From assembly GCA_011037195.1 (NCBI GenBank), contig JAAEAF010014809.1, positions 1 through 64,000 on the forward strand: DNA of 64,000 nucleotides, given 5' to 3'. Within the stretch, counting starts at the first letter, position 1. The number at the start of each line of letters is the position of its first letter. Shown in pieces: positions 1 through 10,986 of this stretch. Under the pieces are notes generated by a model. The model worked only from the letters and a program-made list of their open reading frames with translations. It had not been told where the DNA came from and made no database searches. The stretch comes from Triatoma infestans. Taxonomy: Eukaryota > Arthropoda > Insecta > Hemiptera > Reduviidae. A program made the position numbers and the translations under genes.

Positions 1-905
1 GGCAAGGAGATCCTCTATTCTGTTTAATCTGCAATCTCTGTTTAGAAAGAGCAGTGCCGATCATCAGAACGAACCCTGGCGTCACCATATACAACAGATT
101 AACACAACACTTGCCCCATGAAGATGATGTGTTGATTATAGCGTGGACTAACGCGGCCCTGGAGGGATCTTTTCAGGAACTGGAAGAGGCTTATAAGAAA
201 CGTGGTCTGGAAATCAACGATGTAAAGACCAAATACATGCGCACTTCAAGAGCCCAGTTGCGTGGGGAAGGACAAATCCATTTGAGTGGTCACAGCTTCC
301 CAATGTCACAGCTCGATTATATAAATATCTAGGATCACTCGTAACTAACAATAACGATATTACCGCAGAAATCAAGACGAGAGTATCGGCAGGAAATAGA
401 TGTCTGTTCGTGGTTCAGAAGGTTCTGCGGTTCAAGGATTTATCCCGCAAAACTATTATCAGCCCCATCATCAATTATGCCAACGAAACGTAGGTGCTCA
501 GTAAAAAGGACGTAAGGATCCTCGGGGTCTGGGAGAGAAAAGTATTTAGAACGATATTTGGTCCGAAGTGCGTGAATAACGACTGGAAAATAAGAAAAAA
601 ATGGAAGAACTGAGGGACTTGTTTGGAGAGCCAGATATAGTCGCCCAAATAAGGAAAGGGAGGTTGAGATGGTTGGGACATGTGGAAAGGATGCCTGAGG
701 AGAGGTTACCTCGAAAATTATTAATTGGGAAACCAGGAGGCACAAGAACTCGAGGGCACTCCCGACTTAGATGGTTGGATGACCTGGAGGAAGACCTCTG
801 TCGGGTTGGAGTGAGAGGATGGCGCCTCAAGGCCGCAGACCGAAACAAATGGGGAAAACTTATTGACGAGGTCCAGGTACTACTTTAAGGACTGTTGTAC
901 CGCAT
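1..905 (+). mobile_element. Decayed 3' end of a non-LTR retrotransposon (RTE-like LINE)
   Basis: Three reading frames together spell the end of a LINE reverse transcriptase. The first (54-332) has the catalytic region as HEDDVLIIAW (FADD degraded to HEDD) followed by INDVKTKYM. At about 320 the frame shifts to YKYLGSLV, runs through a TAG at 491-493 where the family has tryptophan, and shifts again in an A-run near 595-600. The last frame (601-888) holds the C-terminal motif RLRWLGHVERMPEERLPRK and a WRLKAADRNKW segment. The product would have copied element RNA at a nicked target. A short TAAGTAAGTAAG tail at about 913-925 fits RTE-type 3' ends. The element is cut by the window edge and is inactive. 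The clade call is from motif memory; LINE identity is firm. Confidence 0.85.
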
Positions 906-938
906 AGTAATTAAGTAAGTAAGTATTATTATTCTAAA

Positions 939-1143
939 GTTTTACTTCCGGTTGAGGAATTTTGGCAGATAATATCTTGCCAGATACCATGGTGAAATCG
1001 AATTGCTAAAATTTGAAATTTTTGTGATTTTTCATTTTGAGCTTTGGTGTCCACATACATACGCGTACGGACTCATACACACATTAACAGACAATTTTCT
1101 AAAAACCACTTTTTCAGACTAAGGGGATCGAAAATTTGACACG
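939..1143 (+). repeat. Partial copy of the ~300 bp-monomer repeat family (family M)
   Basis: It opens with TTTTACTTCCGGTTGAGGAA and runs to AAAATTTGACACG. The same blocks in the same order occur at 42296-42490 and 54720-54945, including the phrases for AATTTTGAGC, CACATACATAC and CCACTTTTT. Only the right end of the element is present, without the terminal hairpin. Noncoding. Confidence 0.75.
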
Positions 1144-2007
1144 TTTAATGAGAGTGAGAGAAAGTGAAAATGAGATAATAATTTTGTTTAGAAAACCAAG
1201 TTGGAATGTTTGTGTAGGTATTGTTTTGTTAGTCATATATATATATATATATATACTAGAGCGCAGCAAACAAACTCTGCTACAGGTATATTTATATATG
1301 TTATATTATAACAAGAGAGAGAATGAGTGATAGAGAGAATAGAAAGGGTGCTAGCGGGAGATTCTGGTAGGCTTCCTGGTGGTGGGGACGGGGATTGTAA
1401 TTGAGTGGAAAAAGAGCGAGTCTGAAGCTCTTTATCCTTATAACCGCTCTAACCTTTCCATCCTTTCAGCATCAGAATGTATGTTATAAAATTCAGTTCT
1501 ATTCAGTCGACAGATCTGCTATCCACACACCACTGGTGTTCTCTCCCTTATTCTGCCTTCTACAGTTTGCTTGGTACAACTAATACAGCGTGCACACATA
1601 TATCGTCTTTCATACTTCATCCTCTCTCTCTCTCGCTCTCTCTTATCCAAGCATCCCTACAGACACAGACACACAGACATCTATACAGACACAATAAATC
1701 TAAAAGATGCAAATATAGCCTCTGTATACAATCTCACACACAATACACACACGCACACAGAGCATAACTATATATTGCTTGGAAGTATTATTCTGCCTAG
1801 GTTATTATACAGTGTATTTTTTTTATTAAAAAAAAAAGATATACTTGATATTCTTTTTTCTCAAATCACAATAAATAAACATGCATCAGAAAGATAATGA
1901 GCCCCCCCCCTCCTAACTAGCTAAAATAGAAACCAAATTTCTATGATAGGTTTGTAAAAAAAGAAAAAGAAATACATTATTACTTTCTTTTAAACCAGTA
2001 ATGAATA
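1144..2007. other. Unassigned AT-rich stretch with microsatellites
   Basis: No credible coding region. It contains a (TA)n run near 1237-1254, a CT-rich run near 1620-1645, CA-rich sequence around 1660-1755, and several homopolymers. Short open frames here are low-complexity. Confidence 0.6.
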
Positions 2008-2602
2008 TATAATGGAGTTGATGAGGAGAGAAATTGGGATTGATTAATTAGAAGAGATATGAAGACACTGTTAAAATTTAGCTATAAGTTTACACAAATT
2101 GCACTGGACTTGTAATGATAAAATACACCCTTATATAATAAAAGGTAAGAGTAGAGTTATGACACGATGGTTGAATCTGATATATATATATATATTCTCA
2201 CTGGCTTATATACAGGTTCTCCCACTCTAGCCAGCTCAAGTGAGAGAGCACCACAGAGAGTCTGTTTTCTCTCGGTCGGGCCTGTGTTTTCTCTCTTGCC
2301 GTTACATCATCAGTTGATGAGGAGAGAAATTGGGATTGATTAATTAGACGAGATATGAAGACACTGTTATAATTTAGCTATAAATTTACACAAACTGCAC
2401 AGGACTTGTAATGATTTTATAAAATAAAGGAAGAGTGGAGATATGACTCGATGCGATGTATGGTTGAATCTGATAGATAGATGTCTAGATCTCTCACTGG
2501 CTTATATACAGGTTCTCCCACTCTAGGCTACTTAAGTGAGAGAGTACCAGAGAGGGCCTTTTTTCTCTCGGTCGTGTCTGTGTTCTCTCTCTTGCCGTTA
2601 CA
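2008..2602 (-). mobile_element. Two LTR-like units in tandem (family L1)
   Basis: The unit at 2008-2306 is repeated at 2313-2602 with only a few bases between. Read on the minus strand each starts TGTAACGGCAAGAGAG, passes a GAGTGGGAGAACCTGTATA block with a TATATAAGCC promoter-like box, and ends near CTCTCCTCATCAACT. The first-listed unit continues to CCATTATA, an end also seen at 20258 and 28138. The related copy at 19954-20258 has a 5 bp target duplication, which favours an LTR. No gag-pol lies between the two copies. AATAT occurs just outside both ends of the pair, but in such AT-rich DNA this may be chance. Confidence 0.65.
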
Positions 2603-2850
2603 AATATAATAACTAATTAGACTCTTTTTAAAAAATATTTTGTCCATGAGTTTCTAATTCCAGAGTTCACATCATTTTTCAACCAGAAATCAGAATTCAG
2701 AATAATTTATGATAAATAAACAGAAGGAAATCTTAAATTTGAGTGACAAATATGTCGCCCATTTTTCTTGCAATGCTTACTATTTCGGTTTTTTATATTG
2801 CTTCAAAACAAAAAAACGTATCTTAGTTCAAATAAGAGTATTTATATATA

Positions 2851-3716
2851 CAGGGTGTCCCAAGGTTAACGACTTTTTCTCGGAAACTAAGATAGCTAGA
2901 AAAAAACTAAAAAAATACGTGTCCCCGTAGTTTTTTGTTAGAAATCCAAATTTAATTTGCAAATTTGTTTTGGTGCTTCCAGAAGCGAAATACAGGCACC
3001 AACTTCATTTTTTCAAATAGGGAGGTGTGGTTTTTATTTAAGAAATAGATTCCTCTATTTTTTGTAAGAAAAATGAACGGTTTTTTTCTTTGAGCGATAT
3101 TTTACAAGTTATGAATGAAAACATGATTCATATAAGAAATTTCAAAATGATATTATAACGGTTTTTTTGATTGAATAAGAAGAAAAGTACTATTTTATTA
3201 TAAATTTTACTCCTCATTAATTACAGATCTTGCTCGAACTGGCCTCCCACCATTAGAGATGCATACACATGCTTTTTCCTGCCAATTGTACCTTACGACC
3301 AAAGAAATACATCTCTAATGGGGGGGGGCCAGTTCGAGCAAGATCTGTAATTAATGAGGAGTAAAATTTATAATAAAATAGCACTTTTCTTCTTACTCAA
3401 TCAAAAACCCGTTATAATATCATTTTGAAATTTCTTATAAGAATCATTTTTTCATTTGTAACTTGTAAAATATCACTCACAGAAAAAACCTTTTTACAAA
3501 AAATAGAGGAATCTATTTCTTAAATAAAAACCACACCGCCCCATTTGAAAAATTGAAGTTGTTGCCTGTATCTCGCTTCTGGAAGACCAAAACAAATTTG
3601 CAAATTAAATTTGTTTTTCTAACAAAAAACTACGGGGACACGTATTTTTTGGATTTTTTTCTAGCTATCTTAGTTTCCGAGAAAAAGTCGTTATCGATAT
3701 ACCTTGGGACATCCTG
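2851..3716. mobile_element. Fold-back (near-palindromic) DNA element 1
   Basis: The element begins CAGGGTGTCCCAAGGT and ends ACCTTGGGACATCCTG, each next to TA, the target dinucleotide of Tc1/mariner transposons. The left arm (2851-3261, about 411 bp) is an inverted copy of the right arm (3310-3716, about 407 bp). Mismatches are few and the loop is only 48 bp. No transposase fragment was recognised in it. Inference: a non-autonomous fold-back derivative mobilised by a mariner-like enzyme. Confidence 0.85.
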
Positions 3717-3724
3717 TATACATA

Positions 3725-5211
3725 CAGGGTGACCAGAGTTATATGCTCCACCCACTTTTTTTTTAAACGGCGGGAAATGTCGAAAAAATAGAAAACACGT
3801 ATTTAATCATTTTTAGTCTAGTTTATTTCCGGTGATTGATCCATTTTTTTAAACCCCAATATCCCGAGATACAGCATCCAACTTTTTTTTTTCAAATGGA
3901 ACATTATATTTTTTTTTGCACATTTTTATAGTACTTGAGCCTCTAAAAAAAAAAAAAAAAAATTTCAAATCGGTTAGGTTTTTCAAAAGTTACGCTAATT
4001 TAAAATATGAAAAACAAATTTCAGTTTAATGTCAAAATTACCTTATTTTTTTTTTAAAGAAGCTGTTCAAACTGGGCACCATCGACGGATAGGCAAGCCA
4101 AAGCTCTGACTCCCACACTCTGTTTGCAGCATCACTTAGGTGGCAAAGTCAACATCTAGTCAGGCTAGAGTTATTCGACGTTCCAGATCTTCGACTGAAG
4201 CCACGGGATTAAGGTTACTGTACACTTCATTTTGTAGATATCCCCACAAAAAATGCACAATTTTATGGACTGATGAATCAAAGTTTACCAACAATGGCCT
4301 TCTTAATCGTTGGAACTTTAGAATATGGGCAGAAGAAAATCCACAAGTTACCTTCGCCACACGCCATCAGGTTGTTTTTTTCTACAAACGTTTGGTGTGG
4401 AGTTTTAGGAAACCAACTAATAGGCCCAAATTTCTACAGAGAGAACTTAACTGGTGAAAGGTATCTAACTTTTTTAAGAAACATTTTGCCAGTTCTGCTT
4501 GAAGATGTTCCTCTAAAACGTCGGCTAGATATGTATTTTCAACAAGATGGTTGCCCGGCATCTCTCAATGCGAGAGTTGTACGACGTTACCTGGACAGAA
4601 ATTTCCATGAAAAGTGGTTAGGAACTCATAGTCCGATCCAATGGCCACCTCTATCTCCGGACTTAACCCCAATGGACTATTTTTTGTGGGGATATCTAAA
4701 AAATAAAGTGTACAGTAACCTTAATCCCGTGGCTTCAGTCGAAGATCTGGAACGTCGAATAACTCTAGCCTGCCTAGATCTTGACTTTGCCACAAGTGCT
4801 GCTACAAACAGAGCGTAGGAGTCCAGAGCTTTGGCTTGCCTATCCGTTGATGGTGCCCAGTTTGAACAGCTTCTTTAAAAAAAAAATAAGGTAATTTTGA
4901 CATTAAACTGAAATTTGTTTTTCATGTTTTAAATTACCATAACTTTTCAAAAACCTAACCGATTTAAATTTATTTTTTTTTTCGTTTTTTTTAGGAGCTC
5001 AAGTACTATAAAAATATGCAAAAAAAAATATAATGTTCCATTTGAAAAAAAAAAGTTGGATGCTGTATCTCGGGATATTGGGGTATAAAAAAATGGATCA
5101 ATCACTGAAAATAAACTAGACTAAAAATGATTAAATACGTGTTTTCTATTTTTTCGAAATTTCCCGCCGCTTAAAAAAAAGTGGGTGGAGCATATAACTC
5201 TGGTCACCCTA
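3725..5211. mobile_element. Fold-back mariner-like element 2 with ~530 bp inverted arms
   Basis: The left end CAGGGTGACCAGAGTTATAT is matched in inverse by ATATAACTCTGGTCACCCTA at the right end, with TA outside both. The arms (3725-4254 and 4679-5211) are inverted copies, and the 424 bp between them is unique. The right arm includes the 3' end of a transposase reading frame, so the left arm is an inverted duplicate of that end. It occupies the place where the N-terminal DNA-binding half should be. It begins only 8 bp after fold-back element 1 and has a related but different terminus. Confidence 0.88.
4255..4818 (+). pseudogene. C-terminal part of a mariner-like (DDxD) transposase
   Basis: The catalytic core of a Tc1/mariner superfamily enzyme, which would cut and rejoin the element's ends. 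First aspartate: ILWTDESKFTNNG at about 4258-4296. A frame change falls in a T-rich stretch near 4370-4385. The second frame (to 4818) carries NVWCGVLGNQLIGP, QQDGCPASLNARVV (second D) and WPPLSPDLTPMDYFLWGYLK (third D). By my count 37 residues separate the last two catalytic aspartates. The N-terminal helix-turn-helix part is absent, replaced by inverted 3' sequence. Not functional: it lacks the DNA-binding half and is frame-shifted. Confidence 0.85.
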
Positions 5212-6086
5212 TATATATATATATATATATAAACAAAAATGTTTATAATATAAAGAACAAGGCTATCGTTAGATGGAAATAATGATATGAATAGTATTGC
5301 TTTCTTTTCTTTAAAAATATTCCACAGTTATCTCCCGGCAATAAACATAAAATATGAATTATTATAAACATTAAAATAATATTATCAAGAACAGTAATAA
5401 AACTACAATGTAATTTTTTTTTCTTGTTTTTTGTATGTTAAATTTTGTGAAAAGTTACTTTAACGATAAAATAGCTCATCAACAATGACCCAATTCAGTA
5501 ACTTAATGCAATGAAGATGAACCGCTATAGATATTTTAATCATCATCATCATCATCATCTTAAAGAAGTGAATTTTCTCAAACCAGCCGCCAACAACCAT
5601 CAAGAAAAGGGCAATATAACACTAGGGAGTATACGATATTTCTAGGCCATCAATAGAACAAGTACCGTGTTTCCTCCCTTCCGCTTCACTTCACCGCTAT
5701 TTCTTTTACAGTTTAACTAAACCCAACAAAAACCTACACTTAAGTGTACGTATTCTACAAGTATAGTGCCTCTAGATTACAGATTATTACTTTCTAAAGT
5801 AATCCTACATTTTATAACACCTTACTTTTTATAAAAATATTTTTATCTTTACATTAAAAAAAAAAAAAAAAAGCTATAGATAATAACAATTATATTTTCC
5901 ATTAATATGTTAAATAGATTGTTATTACATTCTCTTACAAGATGATCTTGAACAATCAATTGGTAAATGCAAATAGATGTTAGCCGAGAATAGTAAACTC
6001 TAAGGAAAAATGATTTTCTTTTTTTTTTTTATTCACATATCTATAAATAAAACAATTACACGAAAAAAACAATCCATTTATATCTA
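5212..6086. other. Unassigned AT-rich stretch
   Basis: It starts with a (TA)n run (about 5210-5231) abutting fold-back element 2, and has a (CAT)n run at about 5541-5560 and a poly(A) run near 5854-5872. No gene or recognisable element seen. Confidence 0.55.
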
Positions 6087-7450
6087 GGCTAAACACTGAT
6101 GGCTCCAGGACCTGTGTCGGGGCTGGCGTCGGTATCGCCATATCTCTTGGTTGCAACCCAGCGGTCTTTCTGGCTGAAATCTTCGCCATCCTAATTTGTG
6201 CCCAATATCTTAGTGTCTTAGAGGGATAAGGGCGTAACGAACAGAAGAATCATGATCTTCTTTGATAGCCAGGCCGCACTAAAGGCTTTAGAGGCGAACT
6301 GCATCAGGTCGAGGATTGTTCTTAGACGAGGCACACTCGTGATCTTAGAGATCCCAAAGCGGTGCTAACTGTGTACAATGCATACGTTAGAAGCCTTCTT
6401 GAGTACGCGTCACTGATTTGGTGTCCTTACACCAAGAAGGATATTGTCAGACTGGAAGCTATACAAAACCGTTTCATCAGGACTTTTAAGAAAAGGTTAC
6501 CCAGCGGTGCTACTCATTTATGCTCTTTAGAGTCTAAAAGACGAAATGCTGGTCTTTTATTCTTGAAGAAGCACTTGAATGGCGAAATTGATTGCATGGA
6601 GCTACTTGCTGCCATTCCTTTTCATGTACCACCTCGCTGCTTGCGCAGTACTTCGCATTTCGTGGTCCCTGCCGTTAAGACTACTGCGCTGTTCAAGCTG
6701 ACATCGTTTGTAGAATATGCAGGTCATGGAATGAGTATATTCCTGGTGACGTGGGTTTTCAAATGGCATCTGGACTTTTCAAAAAACATTTTTGCATTAC
6801 TTGAAGATTAAATTGTTAAATGAGCATATATTATTTTACTATTATTATTTTATGTATCACATGTAATGACTTCAACCATAAGGCTTACGCCGTTTGTTGA
6901 TAAAAATATAATAAATAAATAAATAAAATAAAGAATGCCGCAAACAGTTAGAATCTCCGGAAAACCACAATAGGCTTCGGCTGGGTTGGATGCCGGGACA
7001 TAAAGGCATTCAAGGTAACGAAGAGGCCGACAGAGTGGCGAAATAGTGCCTCATGAACGTCCATTGGTCCGCAGCATTTCTGCGGCATCTCGTACAAAAC
7101 TACCCGTGAGAACATTAAAAAATGGCTAACACGCAAACAAACATACAATATATTGGAAAAATATTGCGAGGCTGAGGCATCTAAGCTTTTCCTGGAGGGC
7201 CTCTCAGAGACTTGCGCAAACTATATCCTCGGCAGAACAAAAGTGGAGTTAAGAATTACTGCCCTAGTTACAGGGTATTGCCTTTTCAGGAAACATCGAC
7301 ATGGGTCTCTCAGCGGACCCACTTTGCAAGAAATGTGAACAAAAGGATGAGACACCGTTTCACCTTCTTAGGGAGTGCATACTTCATGTTCGCAGACGAT
7401 TCCTGAAATTTGAGGAGAATTTTCAGGAGTATACTTTACTAATATACTGT
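6087..7450 (+). mobile_element. LINE 3' part with RNase H domain, split by a second LINE
   Basis: The RNase H domain reads LNTDGSRTCVGAGVGIAISL, then VFLAEIFAILICAQ (catalytic E), then a frame-shifted IFFDSQAALKALEANCI (catalytic D) up to about 6326. After a 612 bp insert it resumes at about 6939 with RLGWMPGHKGIQGNEEADRV, which supplies the last catalytic residues. Next comes an ITALVTGYCLFRKH segment and a frame-shifted CKKCEQKDETPFHLLREC zinc-knuckle-like tail to about 7420. This is the usual C-terminal layout of I/LOA-type LINE ORF2, whose RNase H removes RNA from RNA:DNA hybrids. Several stops and shifts make it inactive. Confidence 0.85.
6327..6938 (+). mobile_element. 5'-truncated LINE nested in an RNase H LINE
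   Basis: An open frame 6362-6811 gives MLTVYNAYVRSLLEYASLIW, then TKKDIVRLEAIQNRFIRTFK and a C-terminal region, the end of a Jockey/CR1-like ORF2. It is followed by a 3' UTR with GGCTTACGCCGTTTGTTGAT and an (ATAA)n tail at about 6909-6932. The same protein and 3' UTR occur on the minus strand at 12845-13880. The insertion separates the two halves of the surrounding RNase H domain, so this LINE arrived later. I could not find a clean target duplication. Confidence 0.85.
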
Positions 7451-8554
7451 ACTTAGAATAGATAAAGTTTGGAGAAAGGAAATGCAAAGTTAATAGACAG
7501 TCAAAAGCTTGAGCAATTGATAAGTAAATGTGAAATACAAACAGGGTTAATGCAAGAAAATACGTAGGTAATTGGTATGTAAGAAGATTGGCAGCAAACG
7601 GCAAATTCGGAGATGATATTAAAATAAATAATAGAGGAATGAAATGTATTCTTTTTTATTAATTTATCATGCTTATTTTTTTATGATATTAATTTCTGTT
7701 TAAATTCCATTAAGAATATGTTGTGAGAGATGTCTGAATTTACAATTCCATTTTGTCGTTGAAAACACACACACACAGTAGCATAACCTTATAACCTCCC
7801 CACATATATACAACCAGCAAACCAACAAGTGTGAGTGTAACAGAAACAATACGTTGAAGTGAACTCTCTACACGAAATTGATATATTACTCTGACAATGG
7901 ATTAAAATCCGGTCAGGAACATCAAAAATATGCATGCTATGACGGATAAAATCACAGATGTTATCCAACATGGCGGATCCATTTTTATATTCAACATTTA
8001 AGGATTTGTCAAGACTACTTTCTATATTATATTTCTAAATAATATGGAGAGTAAATCCTAATTATTTCGGTCGAATTCAATGGATCCAACGGATGCTGAT
8101 TTTCCTTATTAACTCAGAAACTCCGTTCACCTTGATTGAATAAAAAATATTGGTTACAAATTGCCCCGTTCTGTAGCGAAAGGCTGATAAAATAATACTA
8201 CTGTTAATACGATATGGAAACTATTTAATAGGGCTTTAGTCTGGGTGATTTCAACAACTATTATATGAGTTGAAATTTGAAGTGGAATAATTAGCTTGCA
8301 GTACTCCTTGCTGGAACAGACTCAATTTGAATTCAAACTAAAGAGAAAACTGGCCTGAAGACTTATAGACGCTAGCAGAATTCCTGAATAATTGCAATAA
8401 CAGTCATATTTCTCAGGAGGGAGCTGTCTGTCAAGAACACCCCACTTTTTATTGCTAGGCCGCATAAATTGCTGTAGCACGGCCTCCACATGCTATAATC
8501 GGAGCAATGATAAGTGACTGAATTTAAATAGTTATAGCTGATTATCGCTTCTTT
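7451..8554. other. Unassigned stretch
   Basis: AT-rich sequence with a short CA run near 7768. No homology to the window's other repeats that I could see, and no credible coding frame. Confidence 0.5.
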
Positions 8555-8825
8555 TTTTTTTAATTATCTGTGGGAGGGACCAAGCCTATGCTATCCAAAG
8601 CCTTTCCTGGCCTATATAGCTACCCTAAAGTTCGGAGCCTTTTCAGCGCACGGTCGGCCTCCAGACAGTGTTCTGTCGTTACAGACAACACTATCCATTA
8701 CAGGACAGTGAGCTGTAAGGGGCTCCTAAGAAGAAAAAAATCTAAGGACAGCAGCTGGACTTCGAACCCGGATCCTCCGCGTTGCCAGTCCAGCCCGCTA
8801 CCACTGAGCTAATCCCTTTCTTTAA
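8555..8825 (-). mobile_element. tRNA-derived SINE (family A, LINE-tailed form)
   Basis: On the minus strand it starts GGGATTAGCTCAGTGGTAGC (pol III A box) and contains GGATCCGGGTTCGAAGTCC (B box). The shared SINE-A body follows, marked on the plus strand by GACAGTGTTCTGTCGTTACA. Its 3' part (8566-8630) reads, on the minus strand, GGGTAGCTATATAGGCC then GGCTTTGGATAGCATAGG. That matches the 3' end of the LINE at 24466-24510 rather than the CCACAGATGTTGA tail of other SINE-A copies. Confidence 0.88.
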
Positions 8826-8887
8826 GCTAACTACCACTAGTGTGATAAAAAAAAAATATATGAGAGCTAGTCGAAAATAAATAACCA

Positions 8888-10360
8888 TGCTTTTTTTTTT
8901 TTAATTATAAGATTTTTACAACTGCACAGTAGCCATGCAACAAGTGAAAAAGATAAATAATGAAATGAAAGCGTGCGCTAGTGCGCACTCCCTGACTTGA
9001 AGTTGTGAACGACGGCTTTCCAGCGATAGCGGTCGTAATACGCCATTATGGCCTTAGTGTGTACGACTAACTCAAGACAGCCGTCGTTATGTATTTAGAT
9101 GGTCGCGCGGCCATCGTCGCCTTAGTCGCCCTGGCGGGTTTGTTTGGAGAGTGGAAGTACAGAGGGATTGAATTAGGGGATTGGAATGAGAAGATAATTT
9201 GGAATGGAATTTTAGGTAGCGGGATTTGGCTCAAGTGGAGACGAAGGGAATTTTTAGGTCAGTGTGGATAGTGAGGTTGGAGACGTAGAAGGGAGCATTG
9301 ACGATGTTGCGTAGGATTTTACGCGATTCAGGTTTGTGTTTTTGGTAGTCCCGTATAATTCGAGTCCGTATGTCCAAACTGAAGCTCGTCAAGAATTGTA
9401 CAGTTGGCTTTTGTTGTGGAGTGTAAGTTTTGAGCGTTTGTCTAGTAGTTTTTTTAGCATTCTGTATCGGTAATTTAATTTATTTCGTTTGAGTCTAGTA
9501 TGAGGGTTCCATAATAATCGTCTGTCTAGGTGGAGTCCGAGATAGCGGTTTCAGTTTACAGTTGGGAGAAAATTATGGTTGAATTGAATGGCGGGAAGGG
9601 TTTTTCGGTTTAAGTTGAAGACTATATGTTTGGATTTGTGTAAATTAACCTTGATTCTCCACTTGCGGAGCCAGGGTTCGAGGACACTGAGGTGGGTTTG
9701 AAGATGGCGAGTAGCCATGACGAGATCACTATTAGAGGAAAGGATAGCCGTATATCAGCGAAGGTGAAAGTGGTATGGTTGGGATGTAATGGGAGATCAG
9801 CCGTGTATACTGTGAATAAAAGAGGAGCAAATATGCTCCCCTGTGGGACGCCAGCGAGGATGGGAAATATATGGAGAAAAGGAAGTGCCTTGGACAACCA
9901 GGAAATGGCGATCGGAGAGGTATGATTTAAGGATGAGGTAGTAAGTAGAGGGGAGGATGCCCTTAATTTTCCACAATATACCCGGATACCAGACCCGATC
10001 GAATGCCTGACAGATGTCAAGAAAAACTGCCGGGCAGTAATGTTTCCGCTCATGGGAGGTAGCGATGATGTCTACAACTCTATGTGCCTGATGTATGGTA
10101 GTGTGACAGTTATGGAAGCCAAATTGGTGATTGGGGATGAAGGAAAGGGGATTTATTAAAGTTTGGAGACGGGATAATAGGAGCTTTTCAAAAATTTTGC
10201 CAAGGAACGGAAGTAAGCTGATAGGTCGATAGGAAGAAAGGGAGTGGACAGGTTTATTAGGTTTAAGGATGATGCGAATACAGGAAAATTTCCAGAGGGT
10301 AGGAAAGTGAGTCGTTCTAAGGATAGCGTGTACAAATAATCGTGCTCTGACGGTATCATA
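8888..10360 (-). mobile_element. Jockey-like LINE remnant with reverse transcriptase
   Basis: Minus-strand reading in shifting frames gives SYRPISLLPFLGKIFEKLLL, PNHQFGFHNCHTTIHQAHRV, FLDICQAFDRVWYPG and PILAGVPQGSIFAPLLFTVY. The catalytic region FTFADI follows (FADD degraded), then a thumb with RYLGLHLDRRLLWNPHTRLK and a WTYGLELYGTTKNTNLNRV motif. This is the middle and end of a Jockey-clade ORF2. A 3' region extends to a poly(A) tract (T-run on the plus strand at about 8889-8903). The GC-richer stretch around 8975-9140 belongs to this tail. Many shifts; inactive. Confidence 0.82.
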
Positions 10361-10519
10361 TTCGGTATGCCTAATTATATTTTAATTTAATGCCAACTGC
10401 ATCTTCTATATTATTTAAATGCCCCTATTCAATTCTTTTTTGTGACTGAATTTACAGAATTTGACAAAATTAGATAATTCGCTTGTGTTAATTGAATAAA
10501 ATTAATGTCTTATGTTATT

Positions 10520-10680
10520 GTGGTTGGACCTAGAAAGCATCAGATATATTTTCGTTCTGTAATAAGCTGCATCATTTTCTGTACATCGACCCGTTTCGGG
10601 CAATCGCCCATTATCAGAATGTCTTGATAAAGCAGTGTGATAACACAGAGCTAAAATCAGTTTTTCACACTTCATAGCAA
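10520..10680 (-). mobile_element. Penelope-like terminal fragment with hammerhead-like motif
   Basis: Minus strand: GACATTCTGATAATGGGCG, then ATTGCCCGAAACGGGTCG and ATGTAC. It has a CTGATAA box, a GGGC/GCCC stem, GAAAC, and flanking ACAT/ATGT that could pair as stem I. The fragment ends like three others in this window, at a TATCTGATGCTTTCTAG boundary. It is related to 43035-43165, 55064-55330 and 59455-59610. Confidence 0.6.
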
Positions 10681-10986
10681 AGAGATTTCATAAATGCAGA
10701 TTTGATTCTAAACAATGGAATTCCTTTGTATGATTACCATCTAATATGGCATAATAAAATAAGTTTTGCAAAATTGATTATTTAGGTAGATGAGTTGGTT
10801 TTTATAAATGGCGGGCTCATTTTTTTTTTTTTTTTGTTATATAGAAGCGAAAAGTTTATATAGTAAAATTTGCACGGAAATAATTAATTGTTCGTCCAAA
10901 ATTTTGATAACACTATACTTTTGGGACAACATGCTTTGCATTGGTGCAATACTTTTAGGTTTCCAAAACGAGTATACTTTGATCTA

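Noticed and set aside
4140..4360. Start of the transposase at 4140 and the minus-strand frame 4160-4360
   Set aside because: Both lie wholly or partly in the inverted left arm of the fold-back element; the minus-strand frame is just the inverted copy of the transposase 3' end.
5541..5560. CAT repeat as CRISPR-like or regulatory array
   Set aside because: Simple trinucleotide microsatellite.
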